DNA of 64,000 bases, from positions 15,214,171 through 15,278,170 of the forward strand of contig OX463778.1 of NCBI GenBank assembly GCA_949825025.1, read 5' to 3'. How positions within the stretch are numbered: position 1 is the stretch's first letter; every line of letters begins with the position of its first letter. Below are positions 50,446-62,290 of the stretch, one piece after another. A program made the position numbers and the translations under genes. The DNA is from Siphlonurus alternatus. Its lineage: Eukaryota > Arthropoda > Insecta > Ephemeroptera > Siphlonuridae. The notes beneath the pieces are model-generated. The model saw nothing but the letters and a program-made list of their open reading frames with translations. It had not been told where the DNA came from and did not search any database.

Positions 50446-51699
50446 GCGACTCACAAGGGGGAGAGCAACGACCAGAAGGGGTAGGGATGGAAGACGAGGA
50501 AGATACCACTAGAAAAAAATACACGCATATACTAAAGTAGTAGGAGGAGAACGTATACTATGTACCTTTTATATATATATTTTTTAAATAAACTCCCCAC
50601 TCTATTCCAATACCACATCAAAGTAGTGCTTAAAAATTGTGAGCAGTTGAAATGGAAAGTTTCATCCTACATGAGACCATATACTCCTCTTACTGTTGTA
50701 TATACAAAAAAAAATAAAAAGCCTCTCTCTCTATATTCCCCTCTTTCTCTTCCCAGCGGCTAAGTATCAAGGCAAGTCTGATCATCTTGTACCTTACCTG
50801 GCTTACTTTCTTTCTCTTATCCACTATATACTATTGCTATAGCTTTTTAAGACTTTTGGTTTGGCCCTACGGCATACCCGTGCACTATATCTAGGTCGAG
50901 TATAGACCTTATGTACAGTATACCTCCCCCGCATTATATACGGCCTTGTCTTGTGGTCAAGGATGATTTACACTCAATTGTTTATTATATGAATGAAAAT
51001 CATATCGTGACATGATAATACACGTGCAGATTAATCTAGTCACGGGAATCAAGTTCATGTACGATTCAATGGTTTATTGATAGTAAAGTACTTTATATTA
51101 TAAATTCTTGGAATAACCAAAGATATTTTGACGAGCAAAGGAAAGAAAGAAAGAAGTGGATAACTACATCACACACCGGCAAAGTTAAAAGTCCGACAAA
51201 TTTTCAACTTATTTTATCATCACAAAGATATTTTATTGCACTCCCCTGCCCCTGTTGTTTGATTAACTGTAAAGTATGCAACTTCTTTTACATTATTCTT
51301 ATCTGGAGACTTGAATGAAAATATTAAGTCTTGCTTCTTGCAATTTTTATATAATTATATTGTATGTATTACATATTACAGAATATAACTAATTATTTTG
51401 AAATTTTGATTTTTTTTTTTTAAATTAAATATGAGACACCTTAATAAGTATCATAGTTGTGTTAATTATTTTTATATAATTACATATTAAAAAAAAGTAC
51501 ATCATACTCATTGTTGTTACGTCATTTTAGTACTCATTAATTCATTCATTCGAACATGAATAGTCATTTAAAAAAAATGCTGCGTACAAAATACATAATA
51601 GTTTATGAAAAAAAAGAACATAAAACACTTAACTGTCGGTGGAGAAGTCAATTTTTTTAATTATAAAAATCGGTTCATTTTTTTTTTAAACTTGTATAT

Positions 51700-51900
51700 C
51701 GTCCCTCGTCCGGAATAATATGCTTACTATGATTTAGTTGCAATAATGAGCTATCTGCTATTTCAGGTGAGCGCAATTATGAACTGTAAATTGGTATAAA
51801 ATAAAGCTCATAATTGCGCTCACCATAAATAGCAGATAACTCATATTATTAGCAACGAGATCGTGGTAGGCAAATATCTCATTATTGCGGACGAGGGACG
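51700..51900. mobile_element. Hairpin MITE with CGTCCCTCGTCCGG ends, copy 1
   Basis: CGTCCCTCGTCCGGAATAAT at the left and ATTATTGCGGACGAGGGACG at the right. The arms also pair through GAGCTATCTGCTATTT and GGTGAGCGCAATTATGA. Possible TATA target duplication. Confidence 0.82.
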
Positions 51901-52543
51901 TTATACTAATTGTAAGAGGCATACAGTGTGAATTAATTACTCATTCTAGTTTATTAATAATAACTTCATAACCTGTAGTAAGTAATTGCTGGAACTAAAG
52001 AAGAAAAACAATCACTTAATTTTCAGTGAATTTTTTTATATAATATTTTTTATATATGTTTTCTAACGATGACTACATTATATTCATACATACATATTTT
52101 GAAATATAATAGTTAGAAAATGACATACAAAATTCAAATTCTATACGTTGTAAGAGTATAATAAAACTATCATATAATATGATTTACAAATAAATAAATA
52201 TTATTATTTTATTACTATTTTTATATTGCAAAAATTACCATAAAATTTTCACAACATTTTTTTTTTTTTTGTTCATGTGTGTGGAGTAAAATAAACACTA
52301 AACAGTTATTAAGCACCATGAAAGCGGGAGTATTAAAACTATTAAACGTTACTTTATTCTGATTCTTTTAAATGGGAGAAATCAGATCAGGACGAACATA
52401 ATTAAGTTGAAGAAATTCTCACGGCCTGTAACTTATTGTAAACAATTATGTCTATAAATATAATAGTCGCTTCAATTAATAACTCGTCAGGATTTTTTTT
52501 TTATGTCACCATTCTAAATTTTTTGTAGCTATTTTTCGTAGTG

Positions 52544-52939
52544 TTAAGGTAGAGATAACGCCGAACAGCTGTTCGACGTACTTCCCTTTGATTAACATGT
52601 AAACCTTGGCAAATTCACAAAAATTCTGAAATTTTTTTGAGATACAGATATTAGTGCTTAAAAACCATAGAAAAAATTTCAAAACAATTTAACGAGCCGA
52701 TTTTTTTTAATTAATTATTTTAATTTTCAGTATAGGGCTTTCCCATGGAGAGACAAACTAAGAATTTAATTTAAAAAAATCGGCTCGTTTAATTGTTTTG
52801 ACACTTTTTCTATGGCTTTTAGGCACTAATATCTACCTCTCAAAAAAATTTCAGAATGTTTGTGAATTTGCTAAGGTTTATTACATGTTAATCAAAGGAG
52901 ATTACGTCGAACAGCTGTTCGGCGTTATCTCTACCTTAA
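52544..52939. mobile_element. TTAA-flanked hairpin MITE, mosaic of families A and B
   Basis: Ends TTAA-GGTAGAGATAACGCCGAACAG ... CTGTTCGGCGTTATCTCTACC-TTAA carry the family B terminus. The interior (GATTAACATGTAAACCTT, TTTTTTTGAGA, TTTCAAAACAAT, CAGTATAGGGCTTTCCCATGG) matches family A. The subterminal palindrome is CGAACAGCTGTTCG. Confidence 0.87.
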
Positions 52940-52956
52940 AGTTGCATTTAATAAAC

Positions 52957-53125
52957 CATCCCTCGTCTTGAATAATGAGCTACTCAAAATTTATGTACAA
53001 TGATAATGAGCTATCTGTTATATCAGGCAAGTGTAATTTAAGGTGTTAAAAGTATAGCAGATAGCTCATTACTTCATACGAATTTTAGAAGGCAGATATA
53101 GCTCATTATTCCGGACGAGAGACGA
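52957..53125. mobile_element. Hairpin MITE with CGTCCCTCGTCCGG-type ends, copy 2
   Basis: Left ATCCCTCGTCTTGAATAATGAGC and right GCTCATTATTCCGGACGAGAGACG. Internal GATAATGAGCTATCTGTTAT pairs with ATAGCAGATAGCTCATTA. It lies 18 bp after the TTAA hairpin. Confidence 0.78.
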
Positions 53126-53251
53126 AATATCTTCAAGTCAATCAATTTAAGGGTTAATTTTGAATTAAGCTCTAAAACCTTGCTTTAATGTTGAAATAGT
53201 CTTTTAATGTTTATTTTTAGATACGGAAGGAACACCTGAAAATCAGCTTAC

Positions 53252-53461
53252 TTAAAGACTATAATAGGGATATAGAATGCTAACGTCCGAAGTACCAAGG
53301 AAGGTATTCTTGATCGCGGCAACATCTATACGAACCGGTGTGACATTTCGAGCGGACGAAGAAAGTGGCTGCTGCTGCTGCTGACTGGGAAAGGAGAGGT
53401 CACCCACATGGATGATGGGACGTTGGTTCGAAGCCAGCCCACAGTTCATGCCAGACCGGAC
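53252..53461 (-). CDS. Possible terminal coding exon of an unidentified gene
   Basis: Open from an acceptor (ACTATATAG|GTCCGG) at 53461 to a TAA at 53252-53254. GC content is well above the surroundings. The translation contains SFPSQQQQQPLSSSARN and TPVRIDVAAIKNTFLG, a short polyQ/Ser stretch followed by ordinary-looking sequence. A possible donor (CCTTG|GTACTT) lies inside, so it may instead be an internal exon. I do not recognise a family, and no partner exon could be identified upstream to 64000. Confidence 0.3.
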   Translation of the reverse strand, partial: VRSGMNCGLASNQRPIIHVGDLSFPSQQQQQPLSSSARNVTPVRIDVAAIKNTFLGTSDVSILYPYYSL

Positions 53462-54286
53462 CTATATAGTAATATTCTAATAAAACATTCCACTATACAA
53501 TTCAGGTTTACATTTCAGATTTATTGATACTTATGATACTGGCAGACTAACCCAGTTGTACAGTCATAGTATAAGAAAATTTCTATTTTAGTTGACAGTT
53601 TTTGATTATTTATTGTCTTCTTATAAGTTTTCCTGCTCTTTTTTTTAAAAACTTTTCCTCCTTTTATAATTTAATATTGCTATATTAAACAAATGAACTT
53701 ATTTCTCGAGTTCATTGCTCTGTTGAATGTTACGGCTATGAATTTTAATAAATAGTATAAATTCTAATAAAAAAAAATGAATCAGTAATAATTTATTATG
53801 CAGTTCATTAAAAATAAAAATAGAAAGTTTCAAAATAATGATGCAATATATTCTTATTAAAGAATTACTGCATCTTTGCAATTACTTAGATACATACTTA
53901 TACTGTATTTTCATATAAACCTACTTTTAGTAATAATTTAAATTATGTTTTTTTTATTGAATTTCCAATAAAAATTTAAGTGCATCACGACGATGGTATA
54001 CTCATCATTAGGGTTTTAAACTTTACTCGCATTTCTCTTATGAGAGATAATTGATATACTGGTGCTACATGGTCTTTAATATATATAAAAAAAGATTGGA
54101 AATCCCGGACCACATATATGTGTGCTATGACTAGAGAAGACCGCTCACTGCTAGAAAGTGGCTAAATGTCAAGGGTATTCAGCCTCCTCTCGAGACACTG
54201 TCGTTTTTTTTATGTTTAAAATGAAAGGAATGTATATATTCATATCACACTGACTGACCGGTGGTTTATATTGTCTCAGAGAGCCT

Positions 54287-54323
54287 TTATAAGAACTCTG
54301 TCTCTGTCACAGTATACTCAGTC
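54287..54323 (+). promoter_or_regulatory. Orphan plus-strand TATA/initiator core promoter
   Basis: TTTATAAGA at 54286-54294 and TCAGTC at 54318-54323 place A+1 (54320) 32 nt from the TATA start. The initiator hexamer and spacing match the Tweedle promoter. An ATG-AAA-TTG start lies at 54384 but reads only MKLSIFST before a stop, so any coding exon must splice early or be decayed. Confidence 0.4.
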
Positions 54324-57300
54324 CAAGAGTAGATTCTTAACATCTCGGAGCTGTGCTCTGCAAAGATACTGCACTCACGAGCAATGAAATTGTCAATTTT
54401 CTCTACTTAACATAATAGCAGATTATAAAATTTTATGGGTGATATTTTGTTGTTCTTACCTGTACGTGTAAGCAGTCGTGGTGTTCAAAGTCAAGCAGCA
54501 AGTAGCTTCATGTACTTATAATTTTAGTCAATATATATGTAATATAAGTTAGACAGTATGTAAGTCTTCTGCACCAATAATTGCTGTTCTACTGTTTGCA
54601 ACTAAAACTGTACATACAGATTATCTTGGTTCTTTAAAGTGATTTAAGAATTAAATTTTACTGCAAAAATTACTTTACTTATTGCAGATTACTTATGCAA
54701 ATTTTATTTTAGAACACAAAGGATATATTTATAATGTTAATTTAAAATATTATACAGACTTTTAAATGTGTTTAAGAAATGACTGTTTACTATCGCTTGA
54801 TAATAAGTAAAATTCCTTATTTATTTATTTATTTTTTTTTAATTTTATAAATTTTTGTTACAAATATTTTTTGTTAAAAGTACAAATTCAATACATCTAT
54901 GTAATGAACCATTTTCAAAAATTATACATGCTGCAACTGATTTTTTCGAGTGTCTTAGTCATTCATCATTTCTAAATTTAATTCTTTTAAGAAATAATTA
55001 ATTATAATATAGATATTTTGTTTATATGAAGCCACAATACAAACACATTTTTCATATTTACTTGACAACCGTATATCATCAAAATGTCTGTGACATAGTA
55101 AAGTTGAATATTCATTTAAAAAAAAATTGTAAATTTTACTTTCTGCAACAATATATTTTAGGGTGAATTGTTCATTTTATTCATACATATGAAAATTTAT
55201 AAAATATGTGTCACTGACCTGAGTTCAAAATGAATATTACAAGTTTTAGTGGGGCGCACCCAATAGAGAAGTTACTCGTTTGCCATATTTGAAACTATGT
55301 GTCAAGGTCTTCAAAGGCTACTCGTTAGTATGGTCATCAAGTGTAATTATCATGGTAACTTGCATTATTTCACGTAGGACCCCCTCGTAAACATTTGAAA
55401 AAATCGTAAAAAATTTCGGTTATATCTAGAATATTTATTCCCCAAGCTAAAGATGACTTTTTAAACTTCGTCACCATAGACTCTAATTTTATTACTGCAG
55501 TTAAAATTATGTTGCAATTTTTATATTTTATGTCTTCTTATTTCAATGCATGACATAGTTTTAAGATGACATTTGAGGTATCGAGTATTTTAATTAATGA
55601 AAATTGAGTTGTTGACTTCAGCTTTTATAACCTTTTACCTTTTATAGTGAGTAATATAAAAAAATACAAAAATACAAAGTCTTTGAAAAAATATAATTTA
55701 GAAATTTAATATTCTAGTTGCCATGTAAATGAACATTTCATGCTTCTCATTTTAAATTAAATTTATTTATAAGAAATGTATAAATATTAGCATTAATGAT
55801 CAGCTGTCATTTGGAGAGTCTTTATTGCGATCAAACAGGTTTAAAAACCATTTTCCATATAATAATGCATATAAAATACATTGCAGTGAAATGAGAACTT
55901 AACCTGCAATGATTTTTAAACCTATAATAGGTAATTTTATCAATAACAAGATTAACAATGATAATTATATCAACAATAGAACATTTTCTTATGTCATCTA
56001 ATGTTATTCATGCTAATTGACATATCTTAGAATAATATTTCTCCACCTTCCTTTGTCTTGACTGTGGCACGCGTGTGAGCAATTCAATAGCATCATTGGA
56101 TCAAATGACTATCGTCACCATGTCTGGAAGCAGTCAATGGCATTTGCAGGCAGTTGAATAGACACTACTTTGTTATACCAGAACAATAAAACATGCAAAT
56201 AACAGCTGTTTAATTCATGCAAATCGTAGTCAGAAATATTATCTAGAGGTGTAATAATAATATATGGGTACTTAACATACATACATAGACATTTAACATT
56301 AACTCAATTTGTAATTAAGTTTATTGAAAGTAGAAAGGATACTACTTTGCATCATCATGTGTGTCCATTTTATAGCTAAAAATATTCAAATGGTACGATG
56401 GAGCTTTAGGCAGATCTTAAATCATAATAATTTTATCCTATAATAACACTTTCGTTATTTTTTTACAAGAAAAATTCATAATAAAAAATACCACTTTTAT
56501 CGAAGTTGCTGGTATAATAATAAAGAATAGAGTTTTAAAAACTTTATTCAAATATTCATGTACTCGATCAATTTATGACATTTGTGAATTTTTAACACAG
56601 ATTTCATTGCAAAATTCAAACAGAGTCACTGAACTCCCATATGCAGTGAACAACTTATATTTTCTAATTTGTTTGAGTTAATTGGGTCCGAATCATTCTA
56701 TTTTCTTTTTACATTTCAAAATTAATTTTTTTAATTGGTGATTATTATCATCATTAATCACATAATTTTAAGTATTGACATTATACATTAAAAAGTAATT
56801 TAAAATTTGATATTGGTTGAAAATCATGTGTTCCAATTTAGATGCATTGAACTGTTAAGTCTGTTACATAGCTATTAATTGACAGCATGAAACTTGCATC
56901 ACAGATCTTATATTACAATGAAAAAACCCTTCGTTGAACGATTTTAATAACCTAATTTGCTGACAAATTATTAAACATCAATAATTATTACGTTAAATTA
57001 TTAACATCATAAGTGATTCCTCGTTTATGAAAAAAAAATGAGCGAAATCTCACCTCAACGAGTTATAACGGTGAGTTTGATAGCTTGTTTTGATATTTAC
57101 CTTCAAATAATAACCTCTGTGTCACCATTTTCGCAAGTGTCACATCATAAACTCGATGCATGCTTACATAAAAAGATGTTCAAATCTCTATTCACTACAT
57201 TTCTATTGTTAAATGTCAATCGATATATGATTCAATTATATTGGGACATGTATACAAAAAATCATAATATAAGTTTTCAGTTTCTTTTCACACTGCTTTA

Positions 57301-60300
57301 TATGGAACTTTAAATTTGACACAACTATAATCTTTGACCTTACATTGAATTGATTTAACCTCTGAGTTATCAAATAAAAATAGAGAAGTGGGCATAATTT
57401 TTTTATAAAACTTAAATTTCGTTGTAAAGACATTCTAGGTTATACAATTCTCCACTGCTTGGTAAAATAATTTAAAAAATTTTGATACACCAGGTTATCA
57501 CTCATGAAAAAGTGTTTAATAATGATCAGCTAATATTATCGACTGATCCTTGTCATGCAAACGTGTATCAATTTTATAGATTTCGTTTTAATCGGTCTCC
57601 ACTTTAATTAAAGATCTGACGTATCACCGCAGATTCGCACGAGCAGATTGACTTTGTGGGCGTGGGAAAAATCGTGACGGCCTCTACTTTCTTCGAGCCT
57701 GCAGCGCCTTTGTCGTCACAACAATAATTTGGAGTCACAATAAGCTTTGTTGTAGCTGACTGACTGCTGTCAAAATAGACCATCGATGTAGACAAAGAAT
57801 TGATCAATCATTTGCGATGTAACCTTGAAATTTGTGACATAACCAGGTGAAAATTACGTTAATTAACTGGAGAAGTTCAAGTTAATTAATAAGAAATTTA
57901 CTTCTGTCTATAAAATATTGTAAAAGTTTTTAAATGGCAATGGCTGCACAGTTTCTTAAAGGGAATCAATCACATTGACTATACAATATACTGTGTTTAA
58001 ATTTAATGTAAAAAAATGTATTCTGAATATCATTTTTGTTTGCTTTTTGCCATCCATTGTATTTTTAAGTTTGCCATAGAAAAAATTTTTGTTTTTAATT
58101 TTTACAATAGTAAGTGTATATACTTTCAAATTTTATAAATAGACAAACAAGAAATTATTAAAGTAATTCTTAGGTTGATTGTTGACACATATTAGCTTAT
58201 TTGTTTTATTAAATTTATAAAATTTGTCATTGAAAATACAATAGTAGAAAATAGAAACATTGCCTATGGGGCAAATATCAATCTCCTTTTATATACTTTA
58301 ATGTGATATGTAGTTATTAATTATTATTATTGTTAAATAGAACTCACTATAACGTAAAGGGGCTGCATACAGCTATAATTTTATTTGCCTCATGGGCTTT
58401 TATGTTATTTTTTCTATATATGTAATTTTAAGTATTAATGCTGTAATTACTGTCCATAAAAGAGATGATAAAAACATGCAATTTTGTACACTCGTTGCCT
58501 TAGGAAATTTGCCACTTGCAGTTTTCTTAATTACTCCTATGTTATTCTTACGGAACATGGTGATTAACAAGGCTGCAAAGGAAAATTTTCCAAGGCGACG
58601 ACTGTACAATATTCCGTAGCTGCTACAATATATGATATTCCAATCATTAATAATTAAATCTCGAATGTTGTTAAATTTCGTAGTCTGGAGTACTCCCCCG
58701 CCTCGGTATCTCAATAGAAATTATTATTATATAACGTGATGCAACAATGTAATATAAATTATTATTACAATCACACAATGGATCATCATCATTTGCTAGT
58801 CATCAGTAGTTGCTGATTTGTTTTATCATACAGGACTCTCAAGATTGCTGATTGTTATGATCTTTAATGTGAAATCTGCAATACCCTTTCAATAGAATAA
58901 AATTTTAAATTAGCAACCTTATATTACAATATTGCTTAACTAAAGACCTTTATATTTGATGAACATAGTGGAAATATTTGTTTAATTCTTAAATTTTTTT
59001 ATAAAAGAAAACGTTTTGGGTCGAGGTCGACTGTAGGTACGTTCCACAGGTGCTATTTGGTTGCTGATGTGGGCCTGCGGTGTAACTAGGAGAGCCCACA
59101 CAGACGTGATGGTGCGCTTTGTCACAATTCAGGACCGTCCTTGTCATTCGATGTCTCATCATCACCTTTCATCATGCATGCATGACAATTAGGCTTGTTT
59201 TAGTATGTGTTAACATGGAGATTATAGGATTGAAGGCGTGTCTTATATTTGCTGTCTGTCATTTTGCAATTATTTTCTTTATATGAAAGATGTTTATGAT
59301 TGATGATAATATAATGAAGTACCATGACAGCCTTTGCATAAATAAATTTATGCTTAATGATATTTCAATGAATTTTGTTTTAGAAATTTACATAAAATTA
59401 ATTATAGTTTAATTAAAACAGTAGATTTTTGTTTTAGCTGTGCTGTACGAGTGTATTATAATATTAAATTTGAATAGTGTGGCATATATTATTTAGAAAT
59501 GTTTATGAAATTGCTAAAATTATAAAAAAATTGTAAAAATATCTTGTTTTTTATTAAGAAGTGTGTTTTGATATATGAGGGAAAAAATTAATTTTAGGGG
59601 CAATTCACAAAGAACTTAGTACATATTTTAGCCTAGAAATCGTTAGTACTAAAATTTGATATCAAATTCCAGTACTAAAATTTTCTGCGCTAAATAAATT
59701 CCTTCAGAATAGTCGCTAGCTTGTATCTCCCCAGATGTGAACTTGAAACCTTTCTTAGCATTATAATTACAATAACGAACAATGTATGTAGAAATTTTCT
59801 ATAACTAAAAAAATAAATGTTTGTTGATCTGTTCGATTCAATAAATTTATCTAAATAATCTATTTTAAATATTGTAATATAATTATAATATGTTTTAAGA
59901 GAAAAATTATACTAAATTAAAATAAGCAATCAATTTGATGACGTCACCGTGGCTCCTCTCACCTGAAGATCAGTACGAGATCCCGTACTACATTAATGTA
60001 CCTTCATGGTGAAAGGCCGATGTGGTAAATTGATTACGAAGTCAACAATCGATAAAATGAATACCAGGCCATTGTGATTTTCCAACATTGGATTGTAGAT
60101 TGTTGTCTACAGAGATATGAAAATTACTTTTAAGGTTAATGATTAAATTCCTTACCATATTAAATAGCACATTATTAATTAATCAAATAATCAAATTATT
60201 ATATCAATATTATTTTATTGATTATATTAGAAATATAATATTACACCATGAATTCTGACAGTGACATTAATTTGATAATTCTTAAAGTCAATAGTATGAG

Positions 60301-61527
60301 AAACTATTGCATAATATATATTTTTTTATTTTGTCATAACTTAAAAATACATTTAAAAGCTGTGTAAATTTAACGATAGAAAAAAAAATGGTATTAAATT
60401 TATGCATTAGTATATAAATAAATTTAGTACTGTAGCACTTAACATAAACTTGTTGCATAAATTTTTGAGATAGGTCATGGACAGTTCGTTTATCATCTTA
60501 GAAAAAAAAAACTAACGTCAATTACTCGTCTTTTTTAACGGCTTTATTGTTTATAACCTTCATCCAGACTGACTTGCTTTTTTTTTTTTAGAAGACAGAG
60601 AGCTTCTGGATTACAAATATCACTTGTAAACAAAGAGTAGAGAAACTATTTGCACATGTGTAACGGGACACAATAGCAAAATTTGAGTTACGTAAGTTTG
60701 ATGATGGGATAGTCTACAGGTACTTGCATGTATTAGGTCAGAGTTCAAGAAGTGGGCGCGACTACTTTGATGGAGACTCCATTATCAAATACACTTCGCC
60801 TTTCTATGATTTAATATAGCATTATATATATTGGCTCATATTAACCTTCGAGGACTTATATATATTTATTGTTGAATTTCATTTAACATGTATGAAATTA
60901 AGCATAGAAACAAAACAACACGTAAAATTAAGGTCATGTTTTGCAACCATTTTTTTATATTCGAAGTATTTTATGCAAACATGTTAAATTGATTAATGAG
61001 TTTTATGGTGTCATCAAAATCTTCTGTAAAGATTAAAAAATTATAAAAATAAAAGCCTTATTATTTTATTATTTCTTCATAGTTGATATTTTTTTGTTGT
61101 AATTTTTAGGTCATTTCTGGGGCAATTGACCGATCGTTTGCAAACGTTGCGTGTTTTTGAAGATTTTGACCGATCGCGTGAAAATTGAGACTAAACCTCA
61201 AAATACTTGGGAAAATAAAACAGTATGTGATGTAACATTCCAAGCAAACAAATGTATGCAAGTCCACTCCCAAAATACAATACGGAAGTGAATTTGAACT
61301 AAAATTCCAAGATTTACAAGTAGTTTGATCTTCTCCATCATAGTTAAGTATATTAGGAATATATTGTACCGTATTTTCTAATCTTAATTTAATTTCCTCG
61401 ATATAAAATTAATAGCACTGGGGTAATTTGCAGGTGATATATTGAAGCGTGCTGTGTATAGCTGCACGGCTGGACGGCTGCCTGATGGATTGCTACGAGA
61501 TAATAGCATAGTGCGGGTGCTCGCTCG

Positions 61528-61555
61528 TGACCTCCAGGTGACCTCCGCATGACCT
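61528..61555. promoter_or_regulatory. Three TGACCT hexamers in exact 11-bp register
   Basis: TGACCT at 61528-61533, 61539-61544 and 61550-61555, each separated by 5 bp. This is AGGTCA on the minus strand as two overlapping DR5 arrangements, a classical nuclear-receptor site geometry. No adjacent gene recognised. Confidence 0.45.
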
Positions 61556-61635
61556 GCGACCGCTAGTCGAGGGAGCTCGCACCTGGCGTGTACACTCTTT
61601 ACGAAGAAATTGTCGTCGAGGTGATCTTTCTCTTT

Positions 61636-62290
61636 TTAAAGTAAAGTGCGCGCTAGAAAAAAAAGTTGAGTTAGTATTTTCTAAAAATAGTTCAAGTAGT
61701 CCTCCATATCAAACCAAATTTCAAAAAATTCTATCTCAAATAGGTTTGCCAGAAAAAAATTCCAAAGTCAGAGTGAACGCGTCGCTTAACATGGGGCCTT
61801 ACCTGACAAAAACCCTCGAATATCTCGAAAAAATACACCGTTAGGTGGTATGAAAAAAATATAGTGATGTTCTATGACCCAAGCTTTAACCAAAAATCGA
61901 TTAAAAAAAAATCTCTCGAATCCATTTTTCCGTAAAAAAAATAATAAAAAATCTTATGGGAAGTAACATGGTAGATTTTCTTGATTTTTTTGCGGAAAAA
62001 TGGATTCGAGAGAAATTTTTTTTAATCGGTTTTTGGTTAAAGCTTGGGTAATAGAACATCACTATATTTTTTTCATACCACCTAACGGTGTATTTTTTCG
62101 AGATATTCGAGGGTTTTTGTCAGGTAAGGCCCCATGTTAAGCGGCGCGTTCACTCTGACTTTGGAATTTTTTTCTGGCAAGCCTATTTGAGATAGAATTT
62201 TTTGAATTTTGGTTTGATATGGAGGACTACTTGAACTATTTTTAGAAAATACTAACTCAACTTTTTTTTCTAGCGCGCACTTTACTTTAA
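61636..62290. mobile_element. 655-bp TTAA-flanked palindromic element
   Basis: Arms of about 310 bp around a short centre (CTTATGGGAAGTAACATGG). Ends TTAA-AGTAAAGTGCGCGC ... GCGCGCACTTTACT-TTAA. The arms are highly similar over almost their whole length. It is larger than the other TTAA hairpins and distinct in sequence. No coding capacity. Confidence 0.88.

Larger units (their letters stand above)
50446..53251. other. Intergenic region upstream of the Tweedle gene
   Basis: No coding exon recognised. It contains MITEs at 51700-51900, 52544-52939 and 52957-53125, listed separately; the remainder is AT-rich. Confidence 0.6.

Noticed and set aside
53410..53450. tRNA-like B-box GGTTCGAAGCC
   Set aside because: No tRNA cloverleaf or proper A-box at the right distance could be formed; it falls within a coding-like exon on the opposite strand.
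57604..57807. 67-codon minus-strand frame in a GC-richer patch
   Set aside because: Some protein-like composition but no family recognised and no convincing splice sites; too weak to call.
59598..59640. GGGGCAATTCACAAAG resembling the end of the MITE at 38595
   Set aside because: Only one end is present; the opposite terminus could not be found, so a chance or degraded match is likely.
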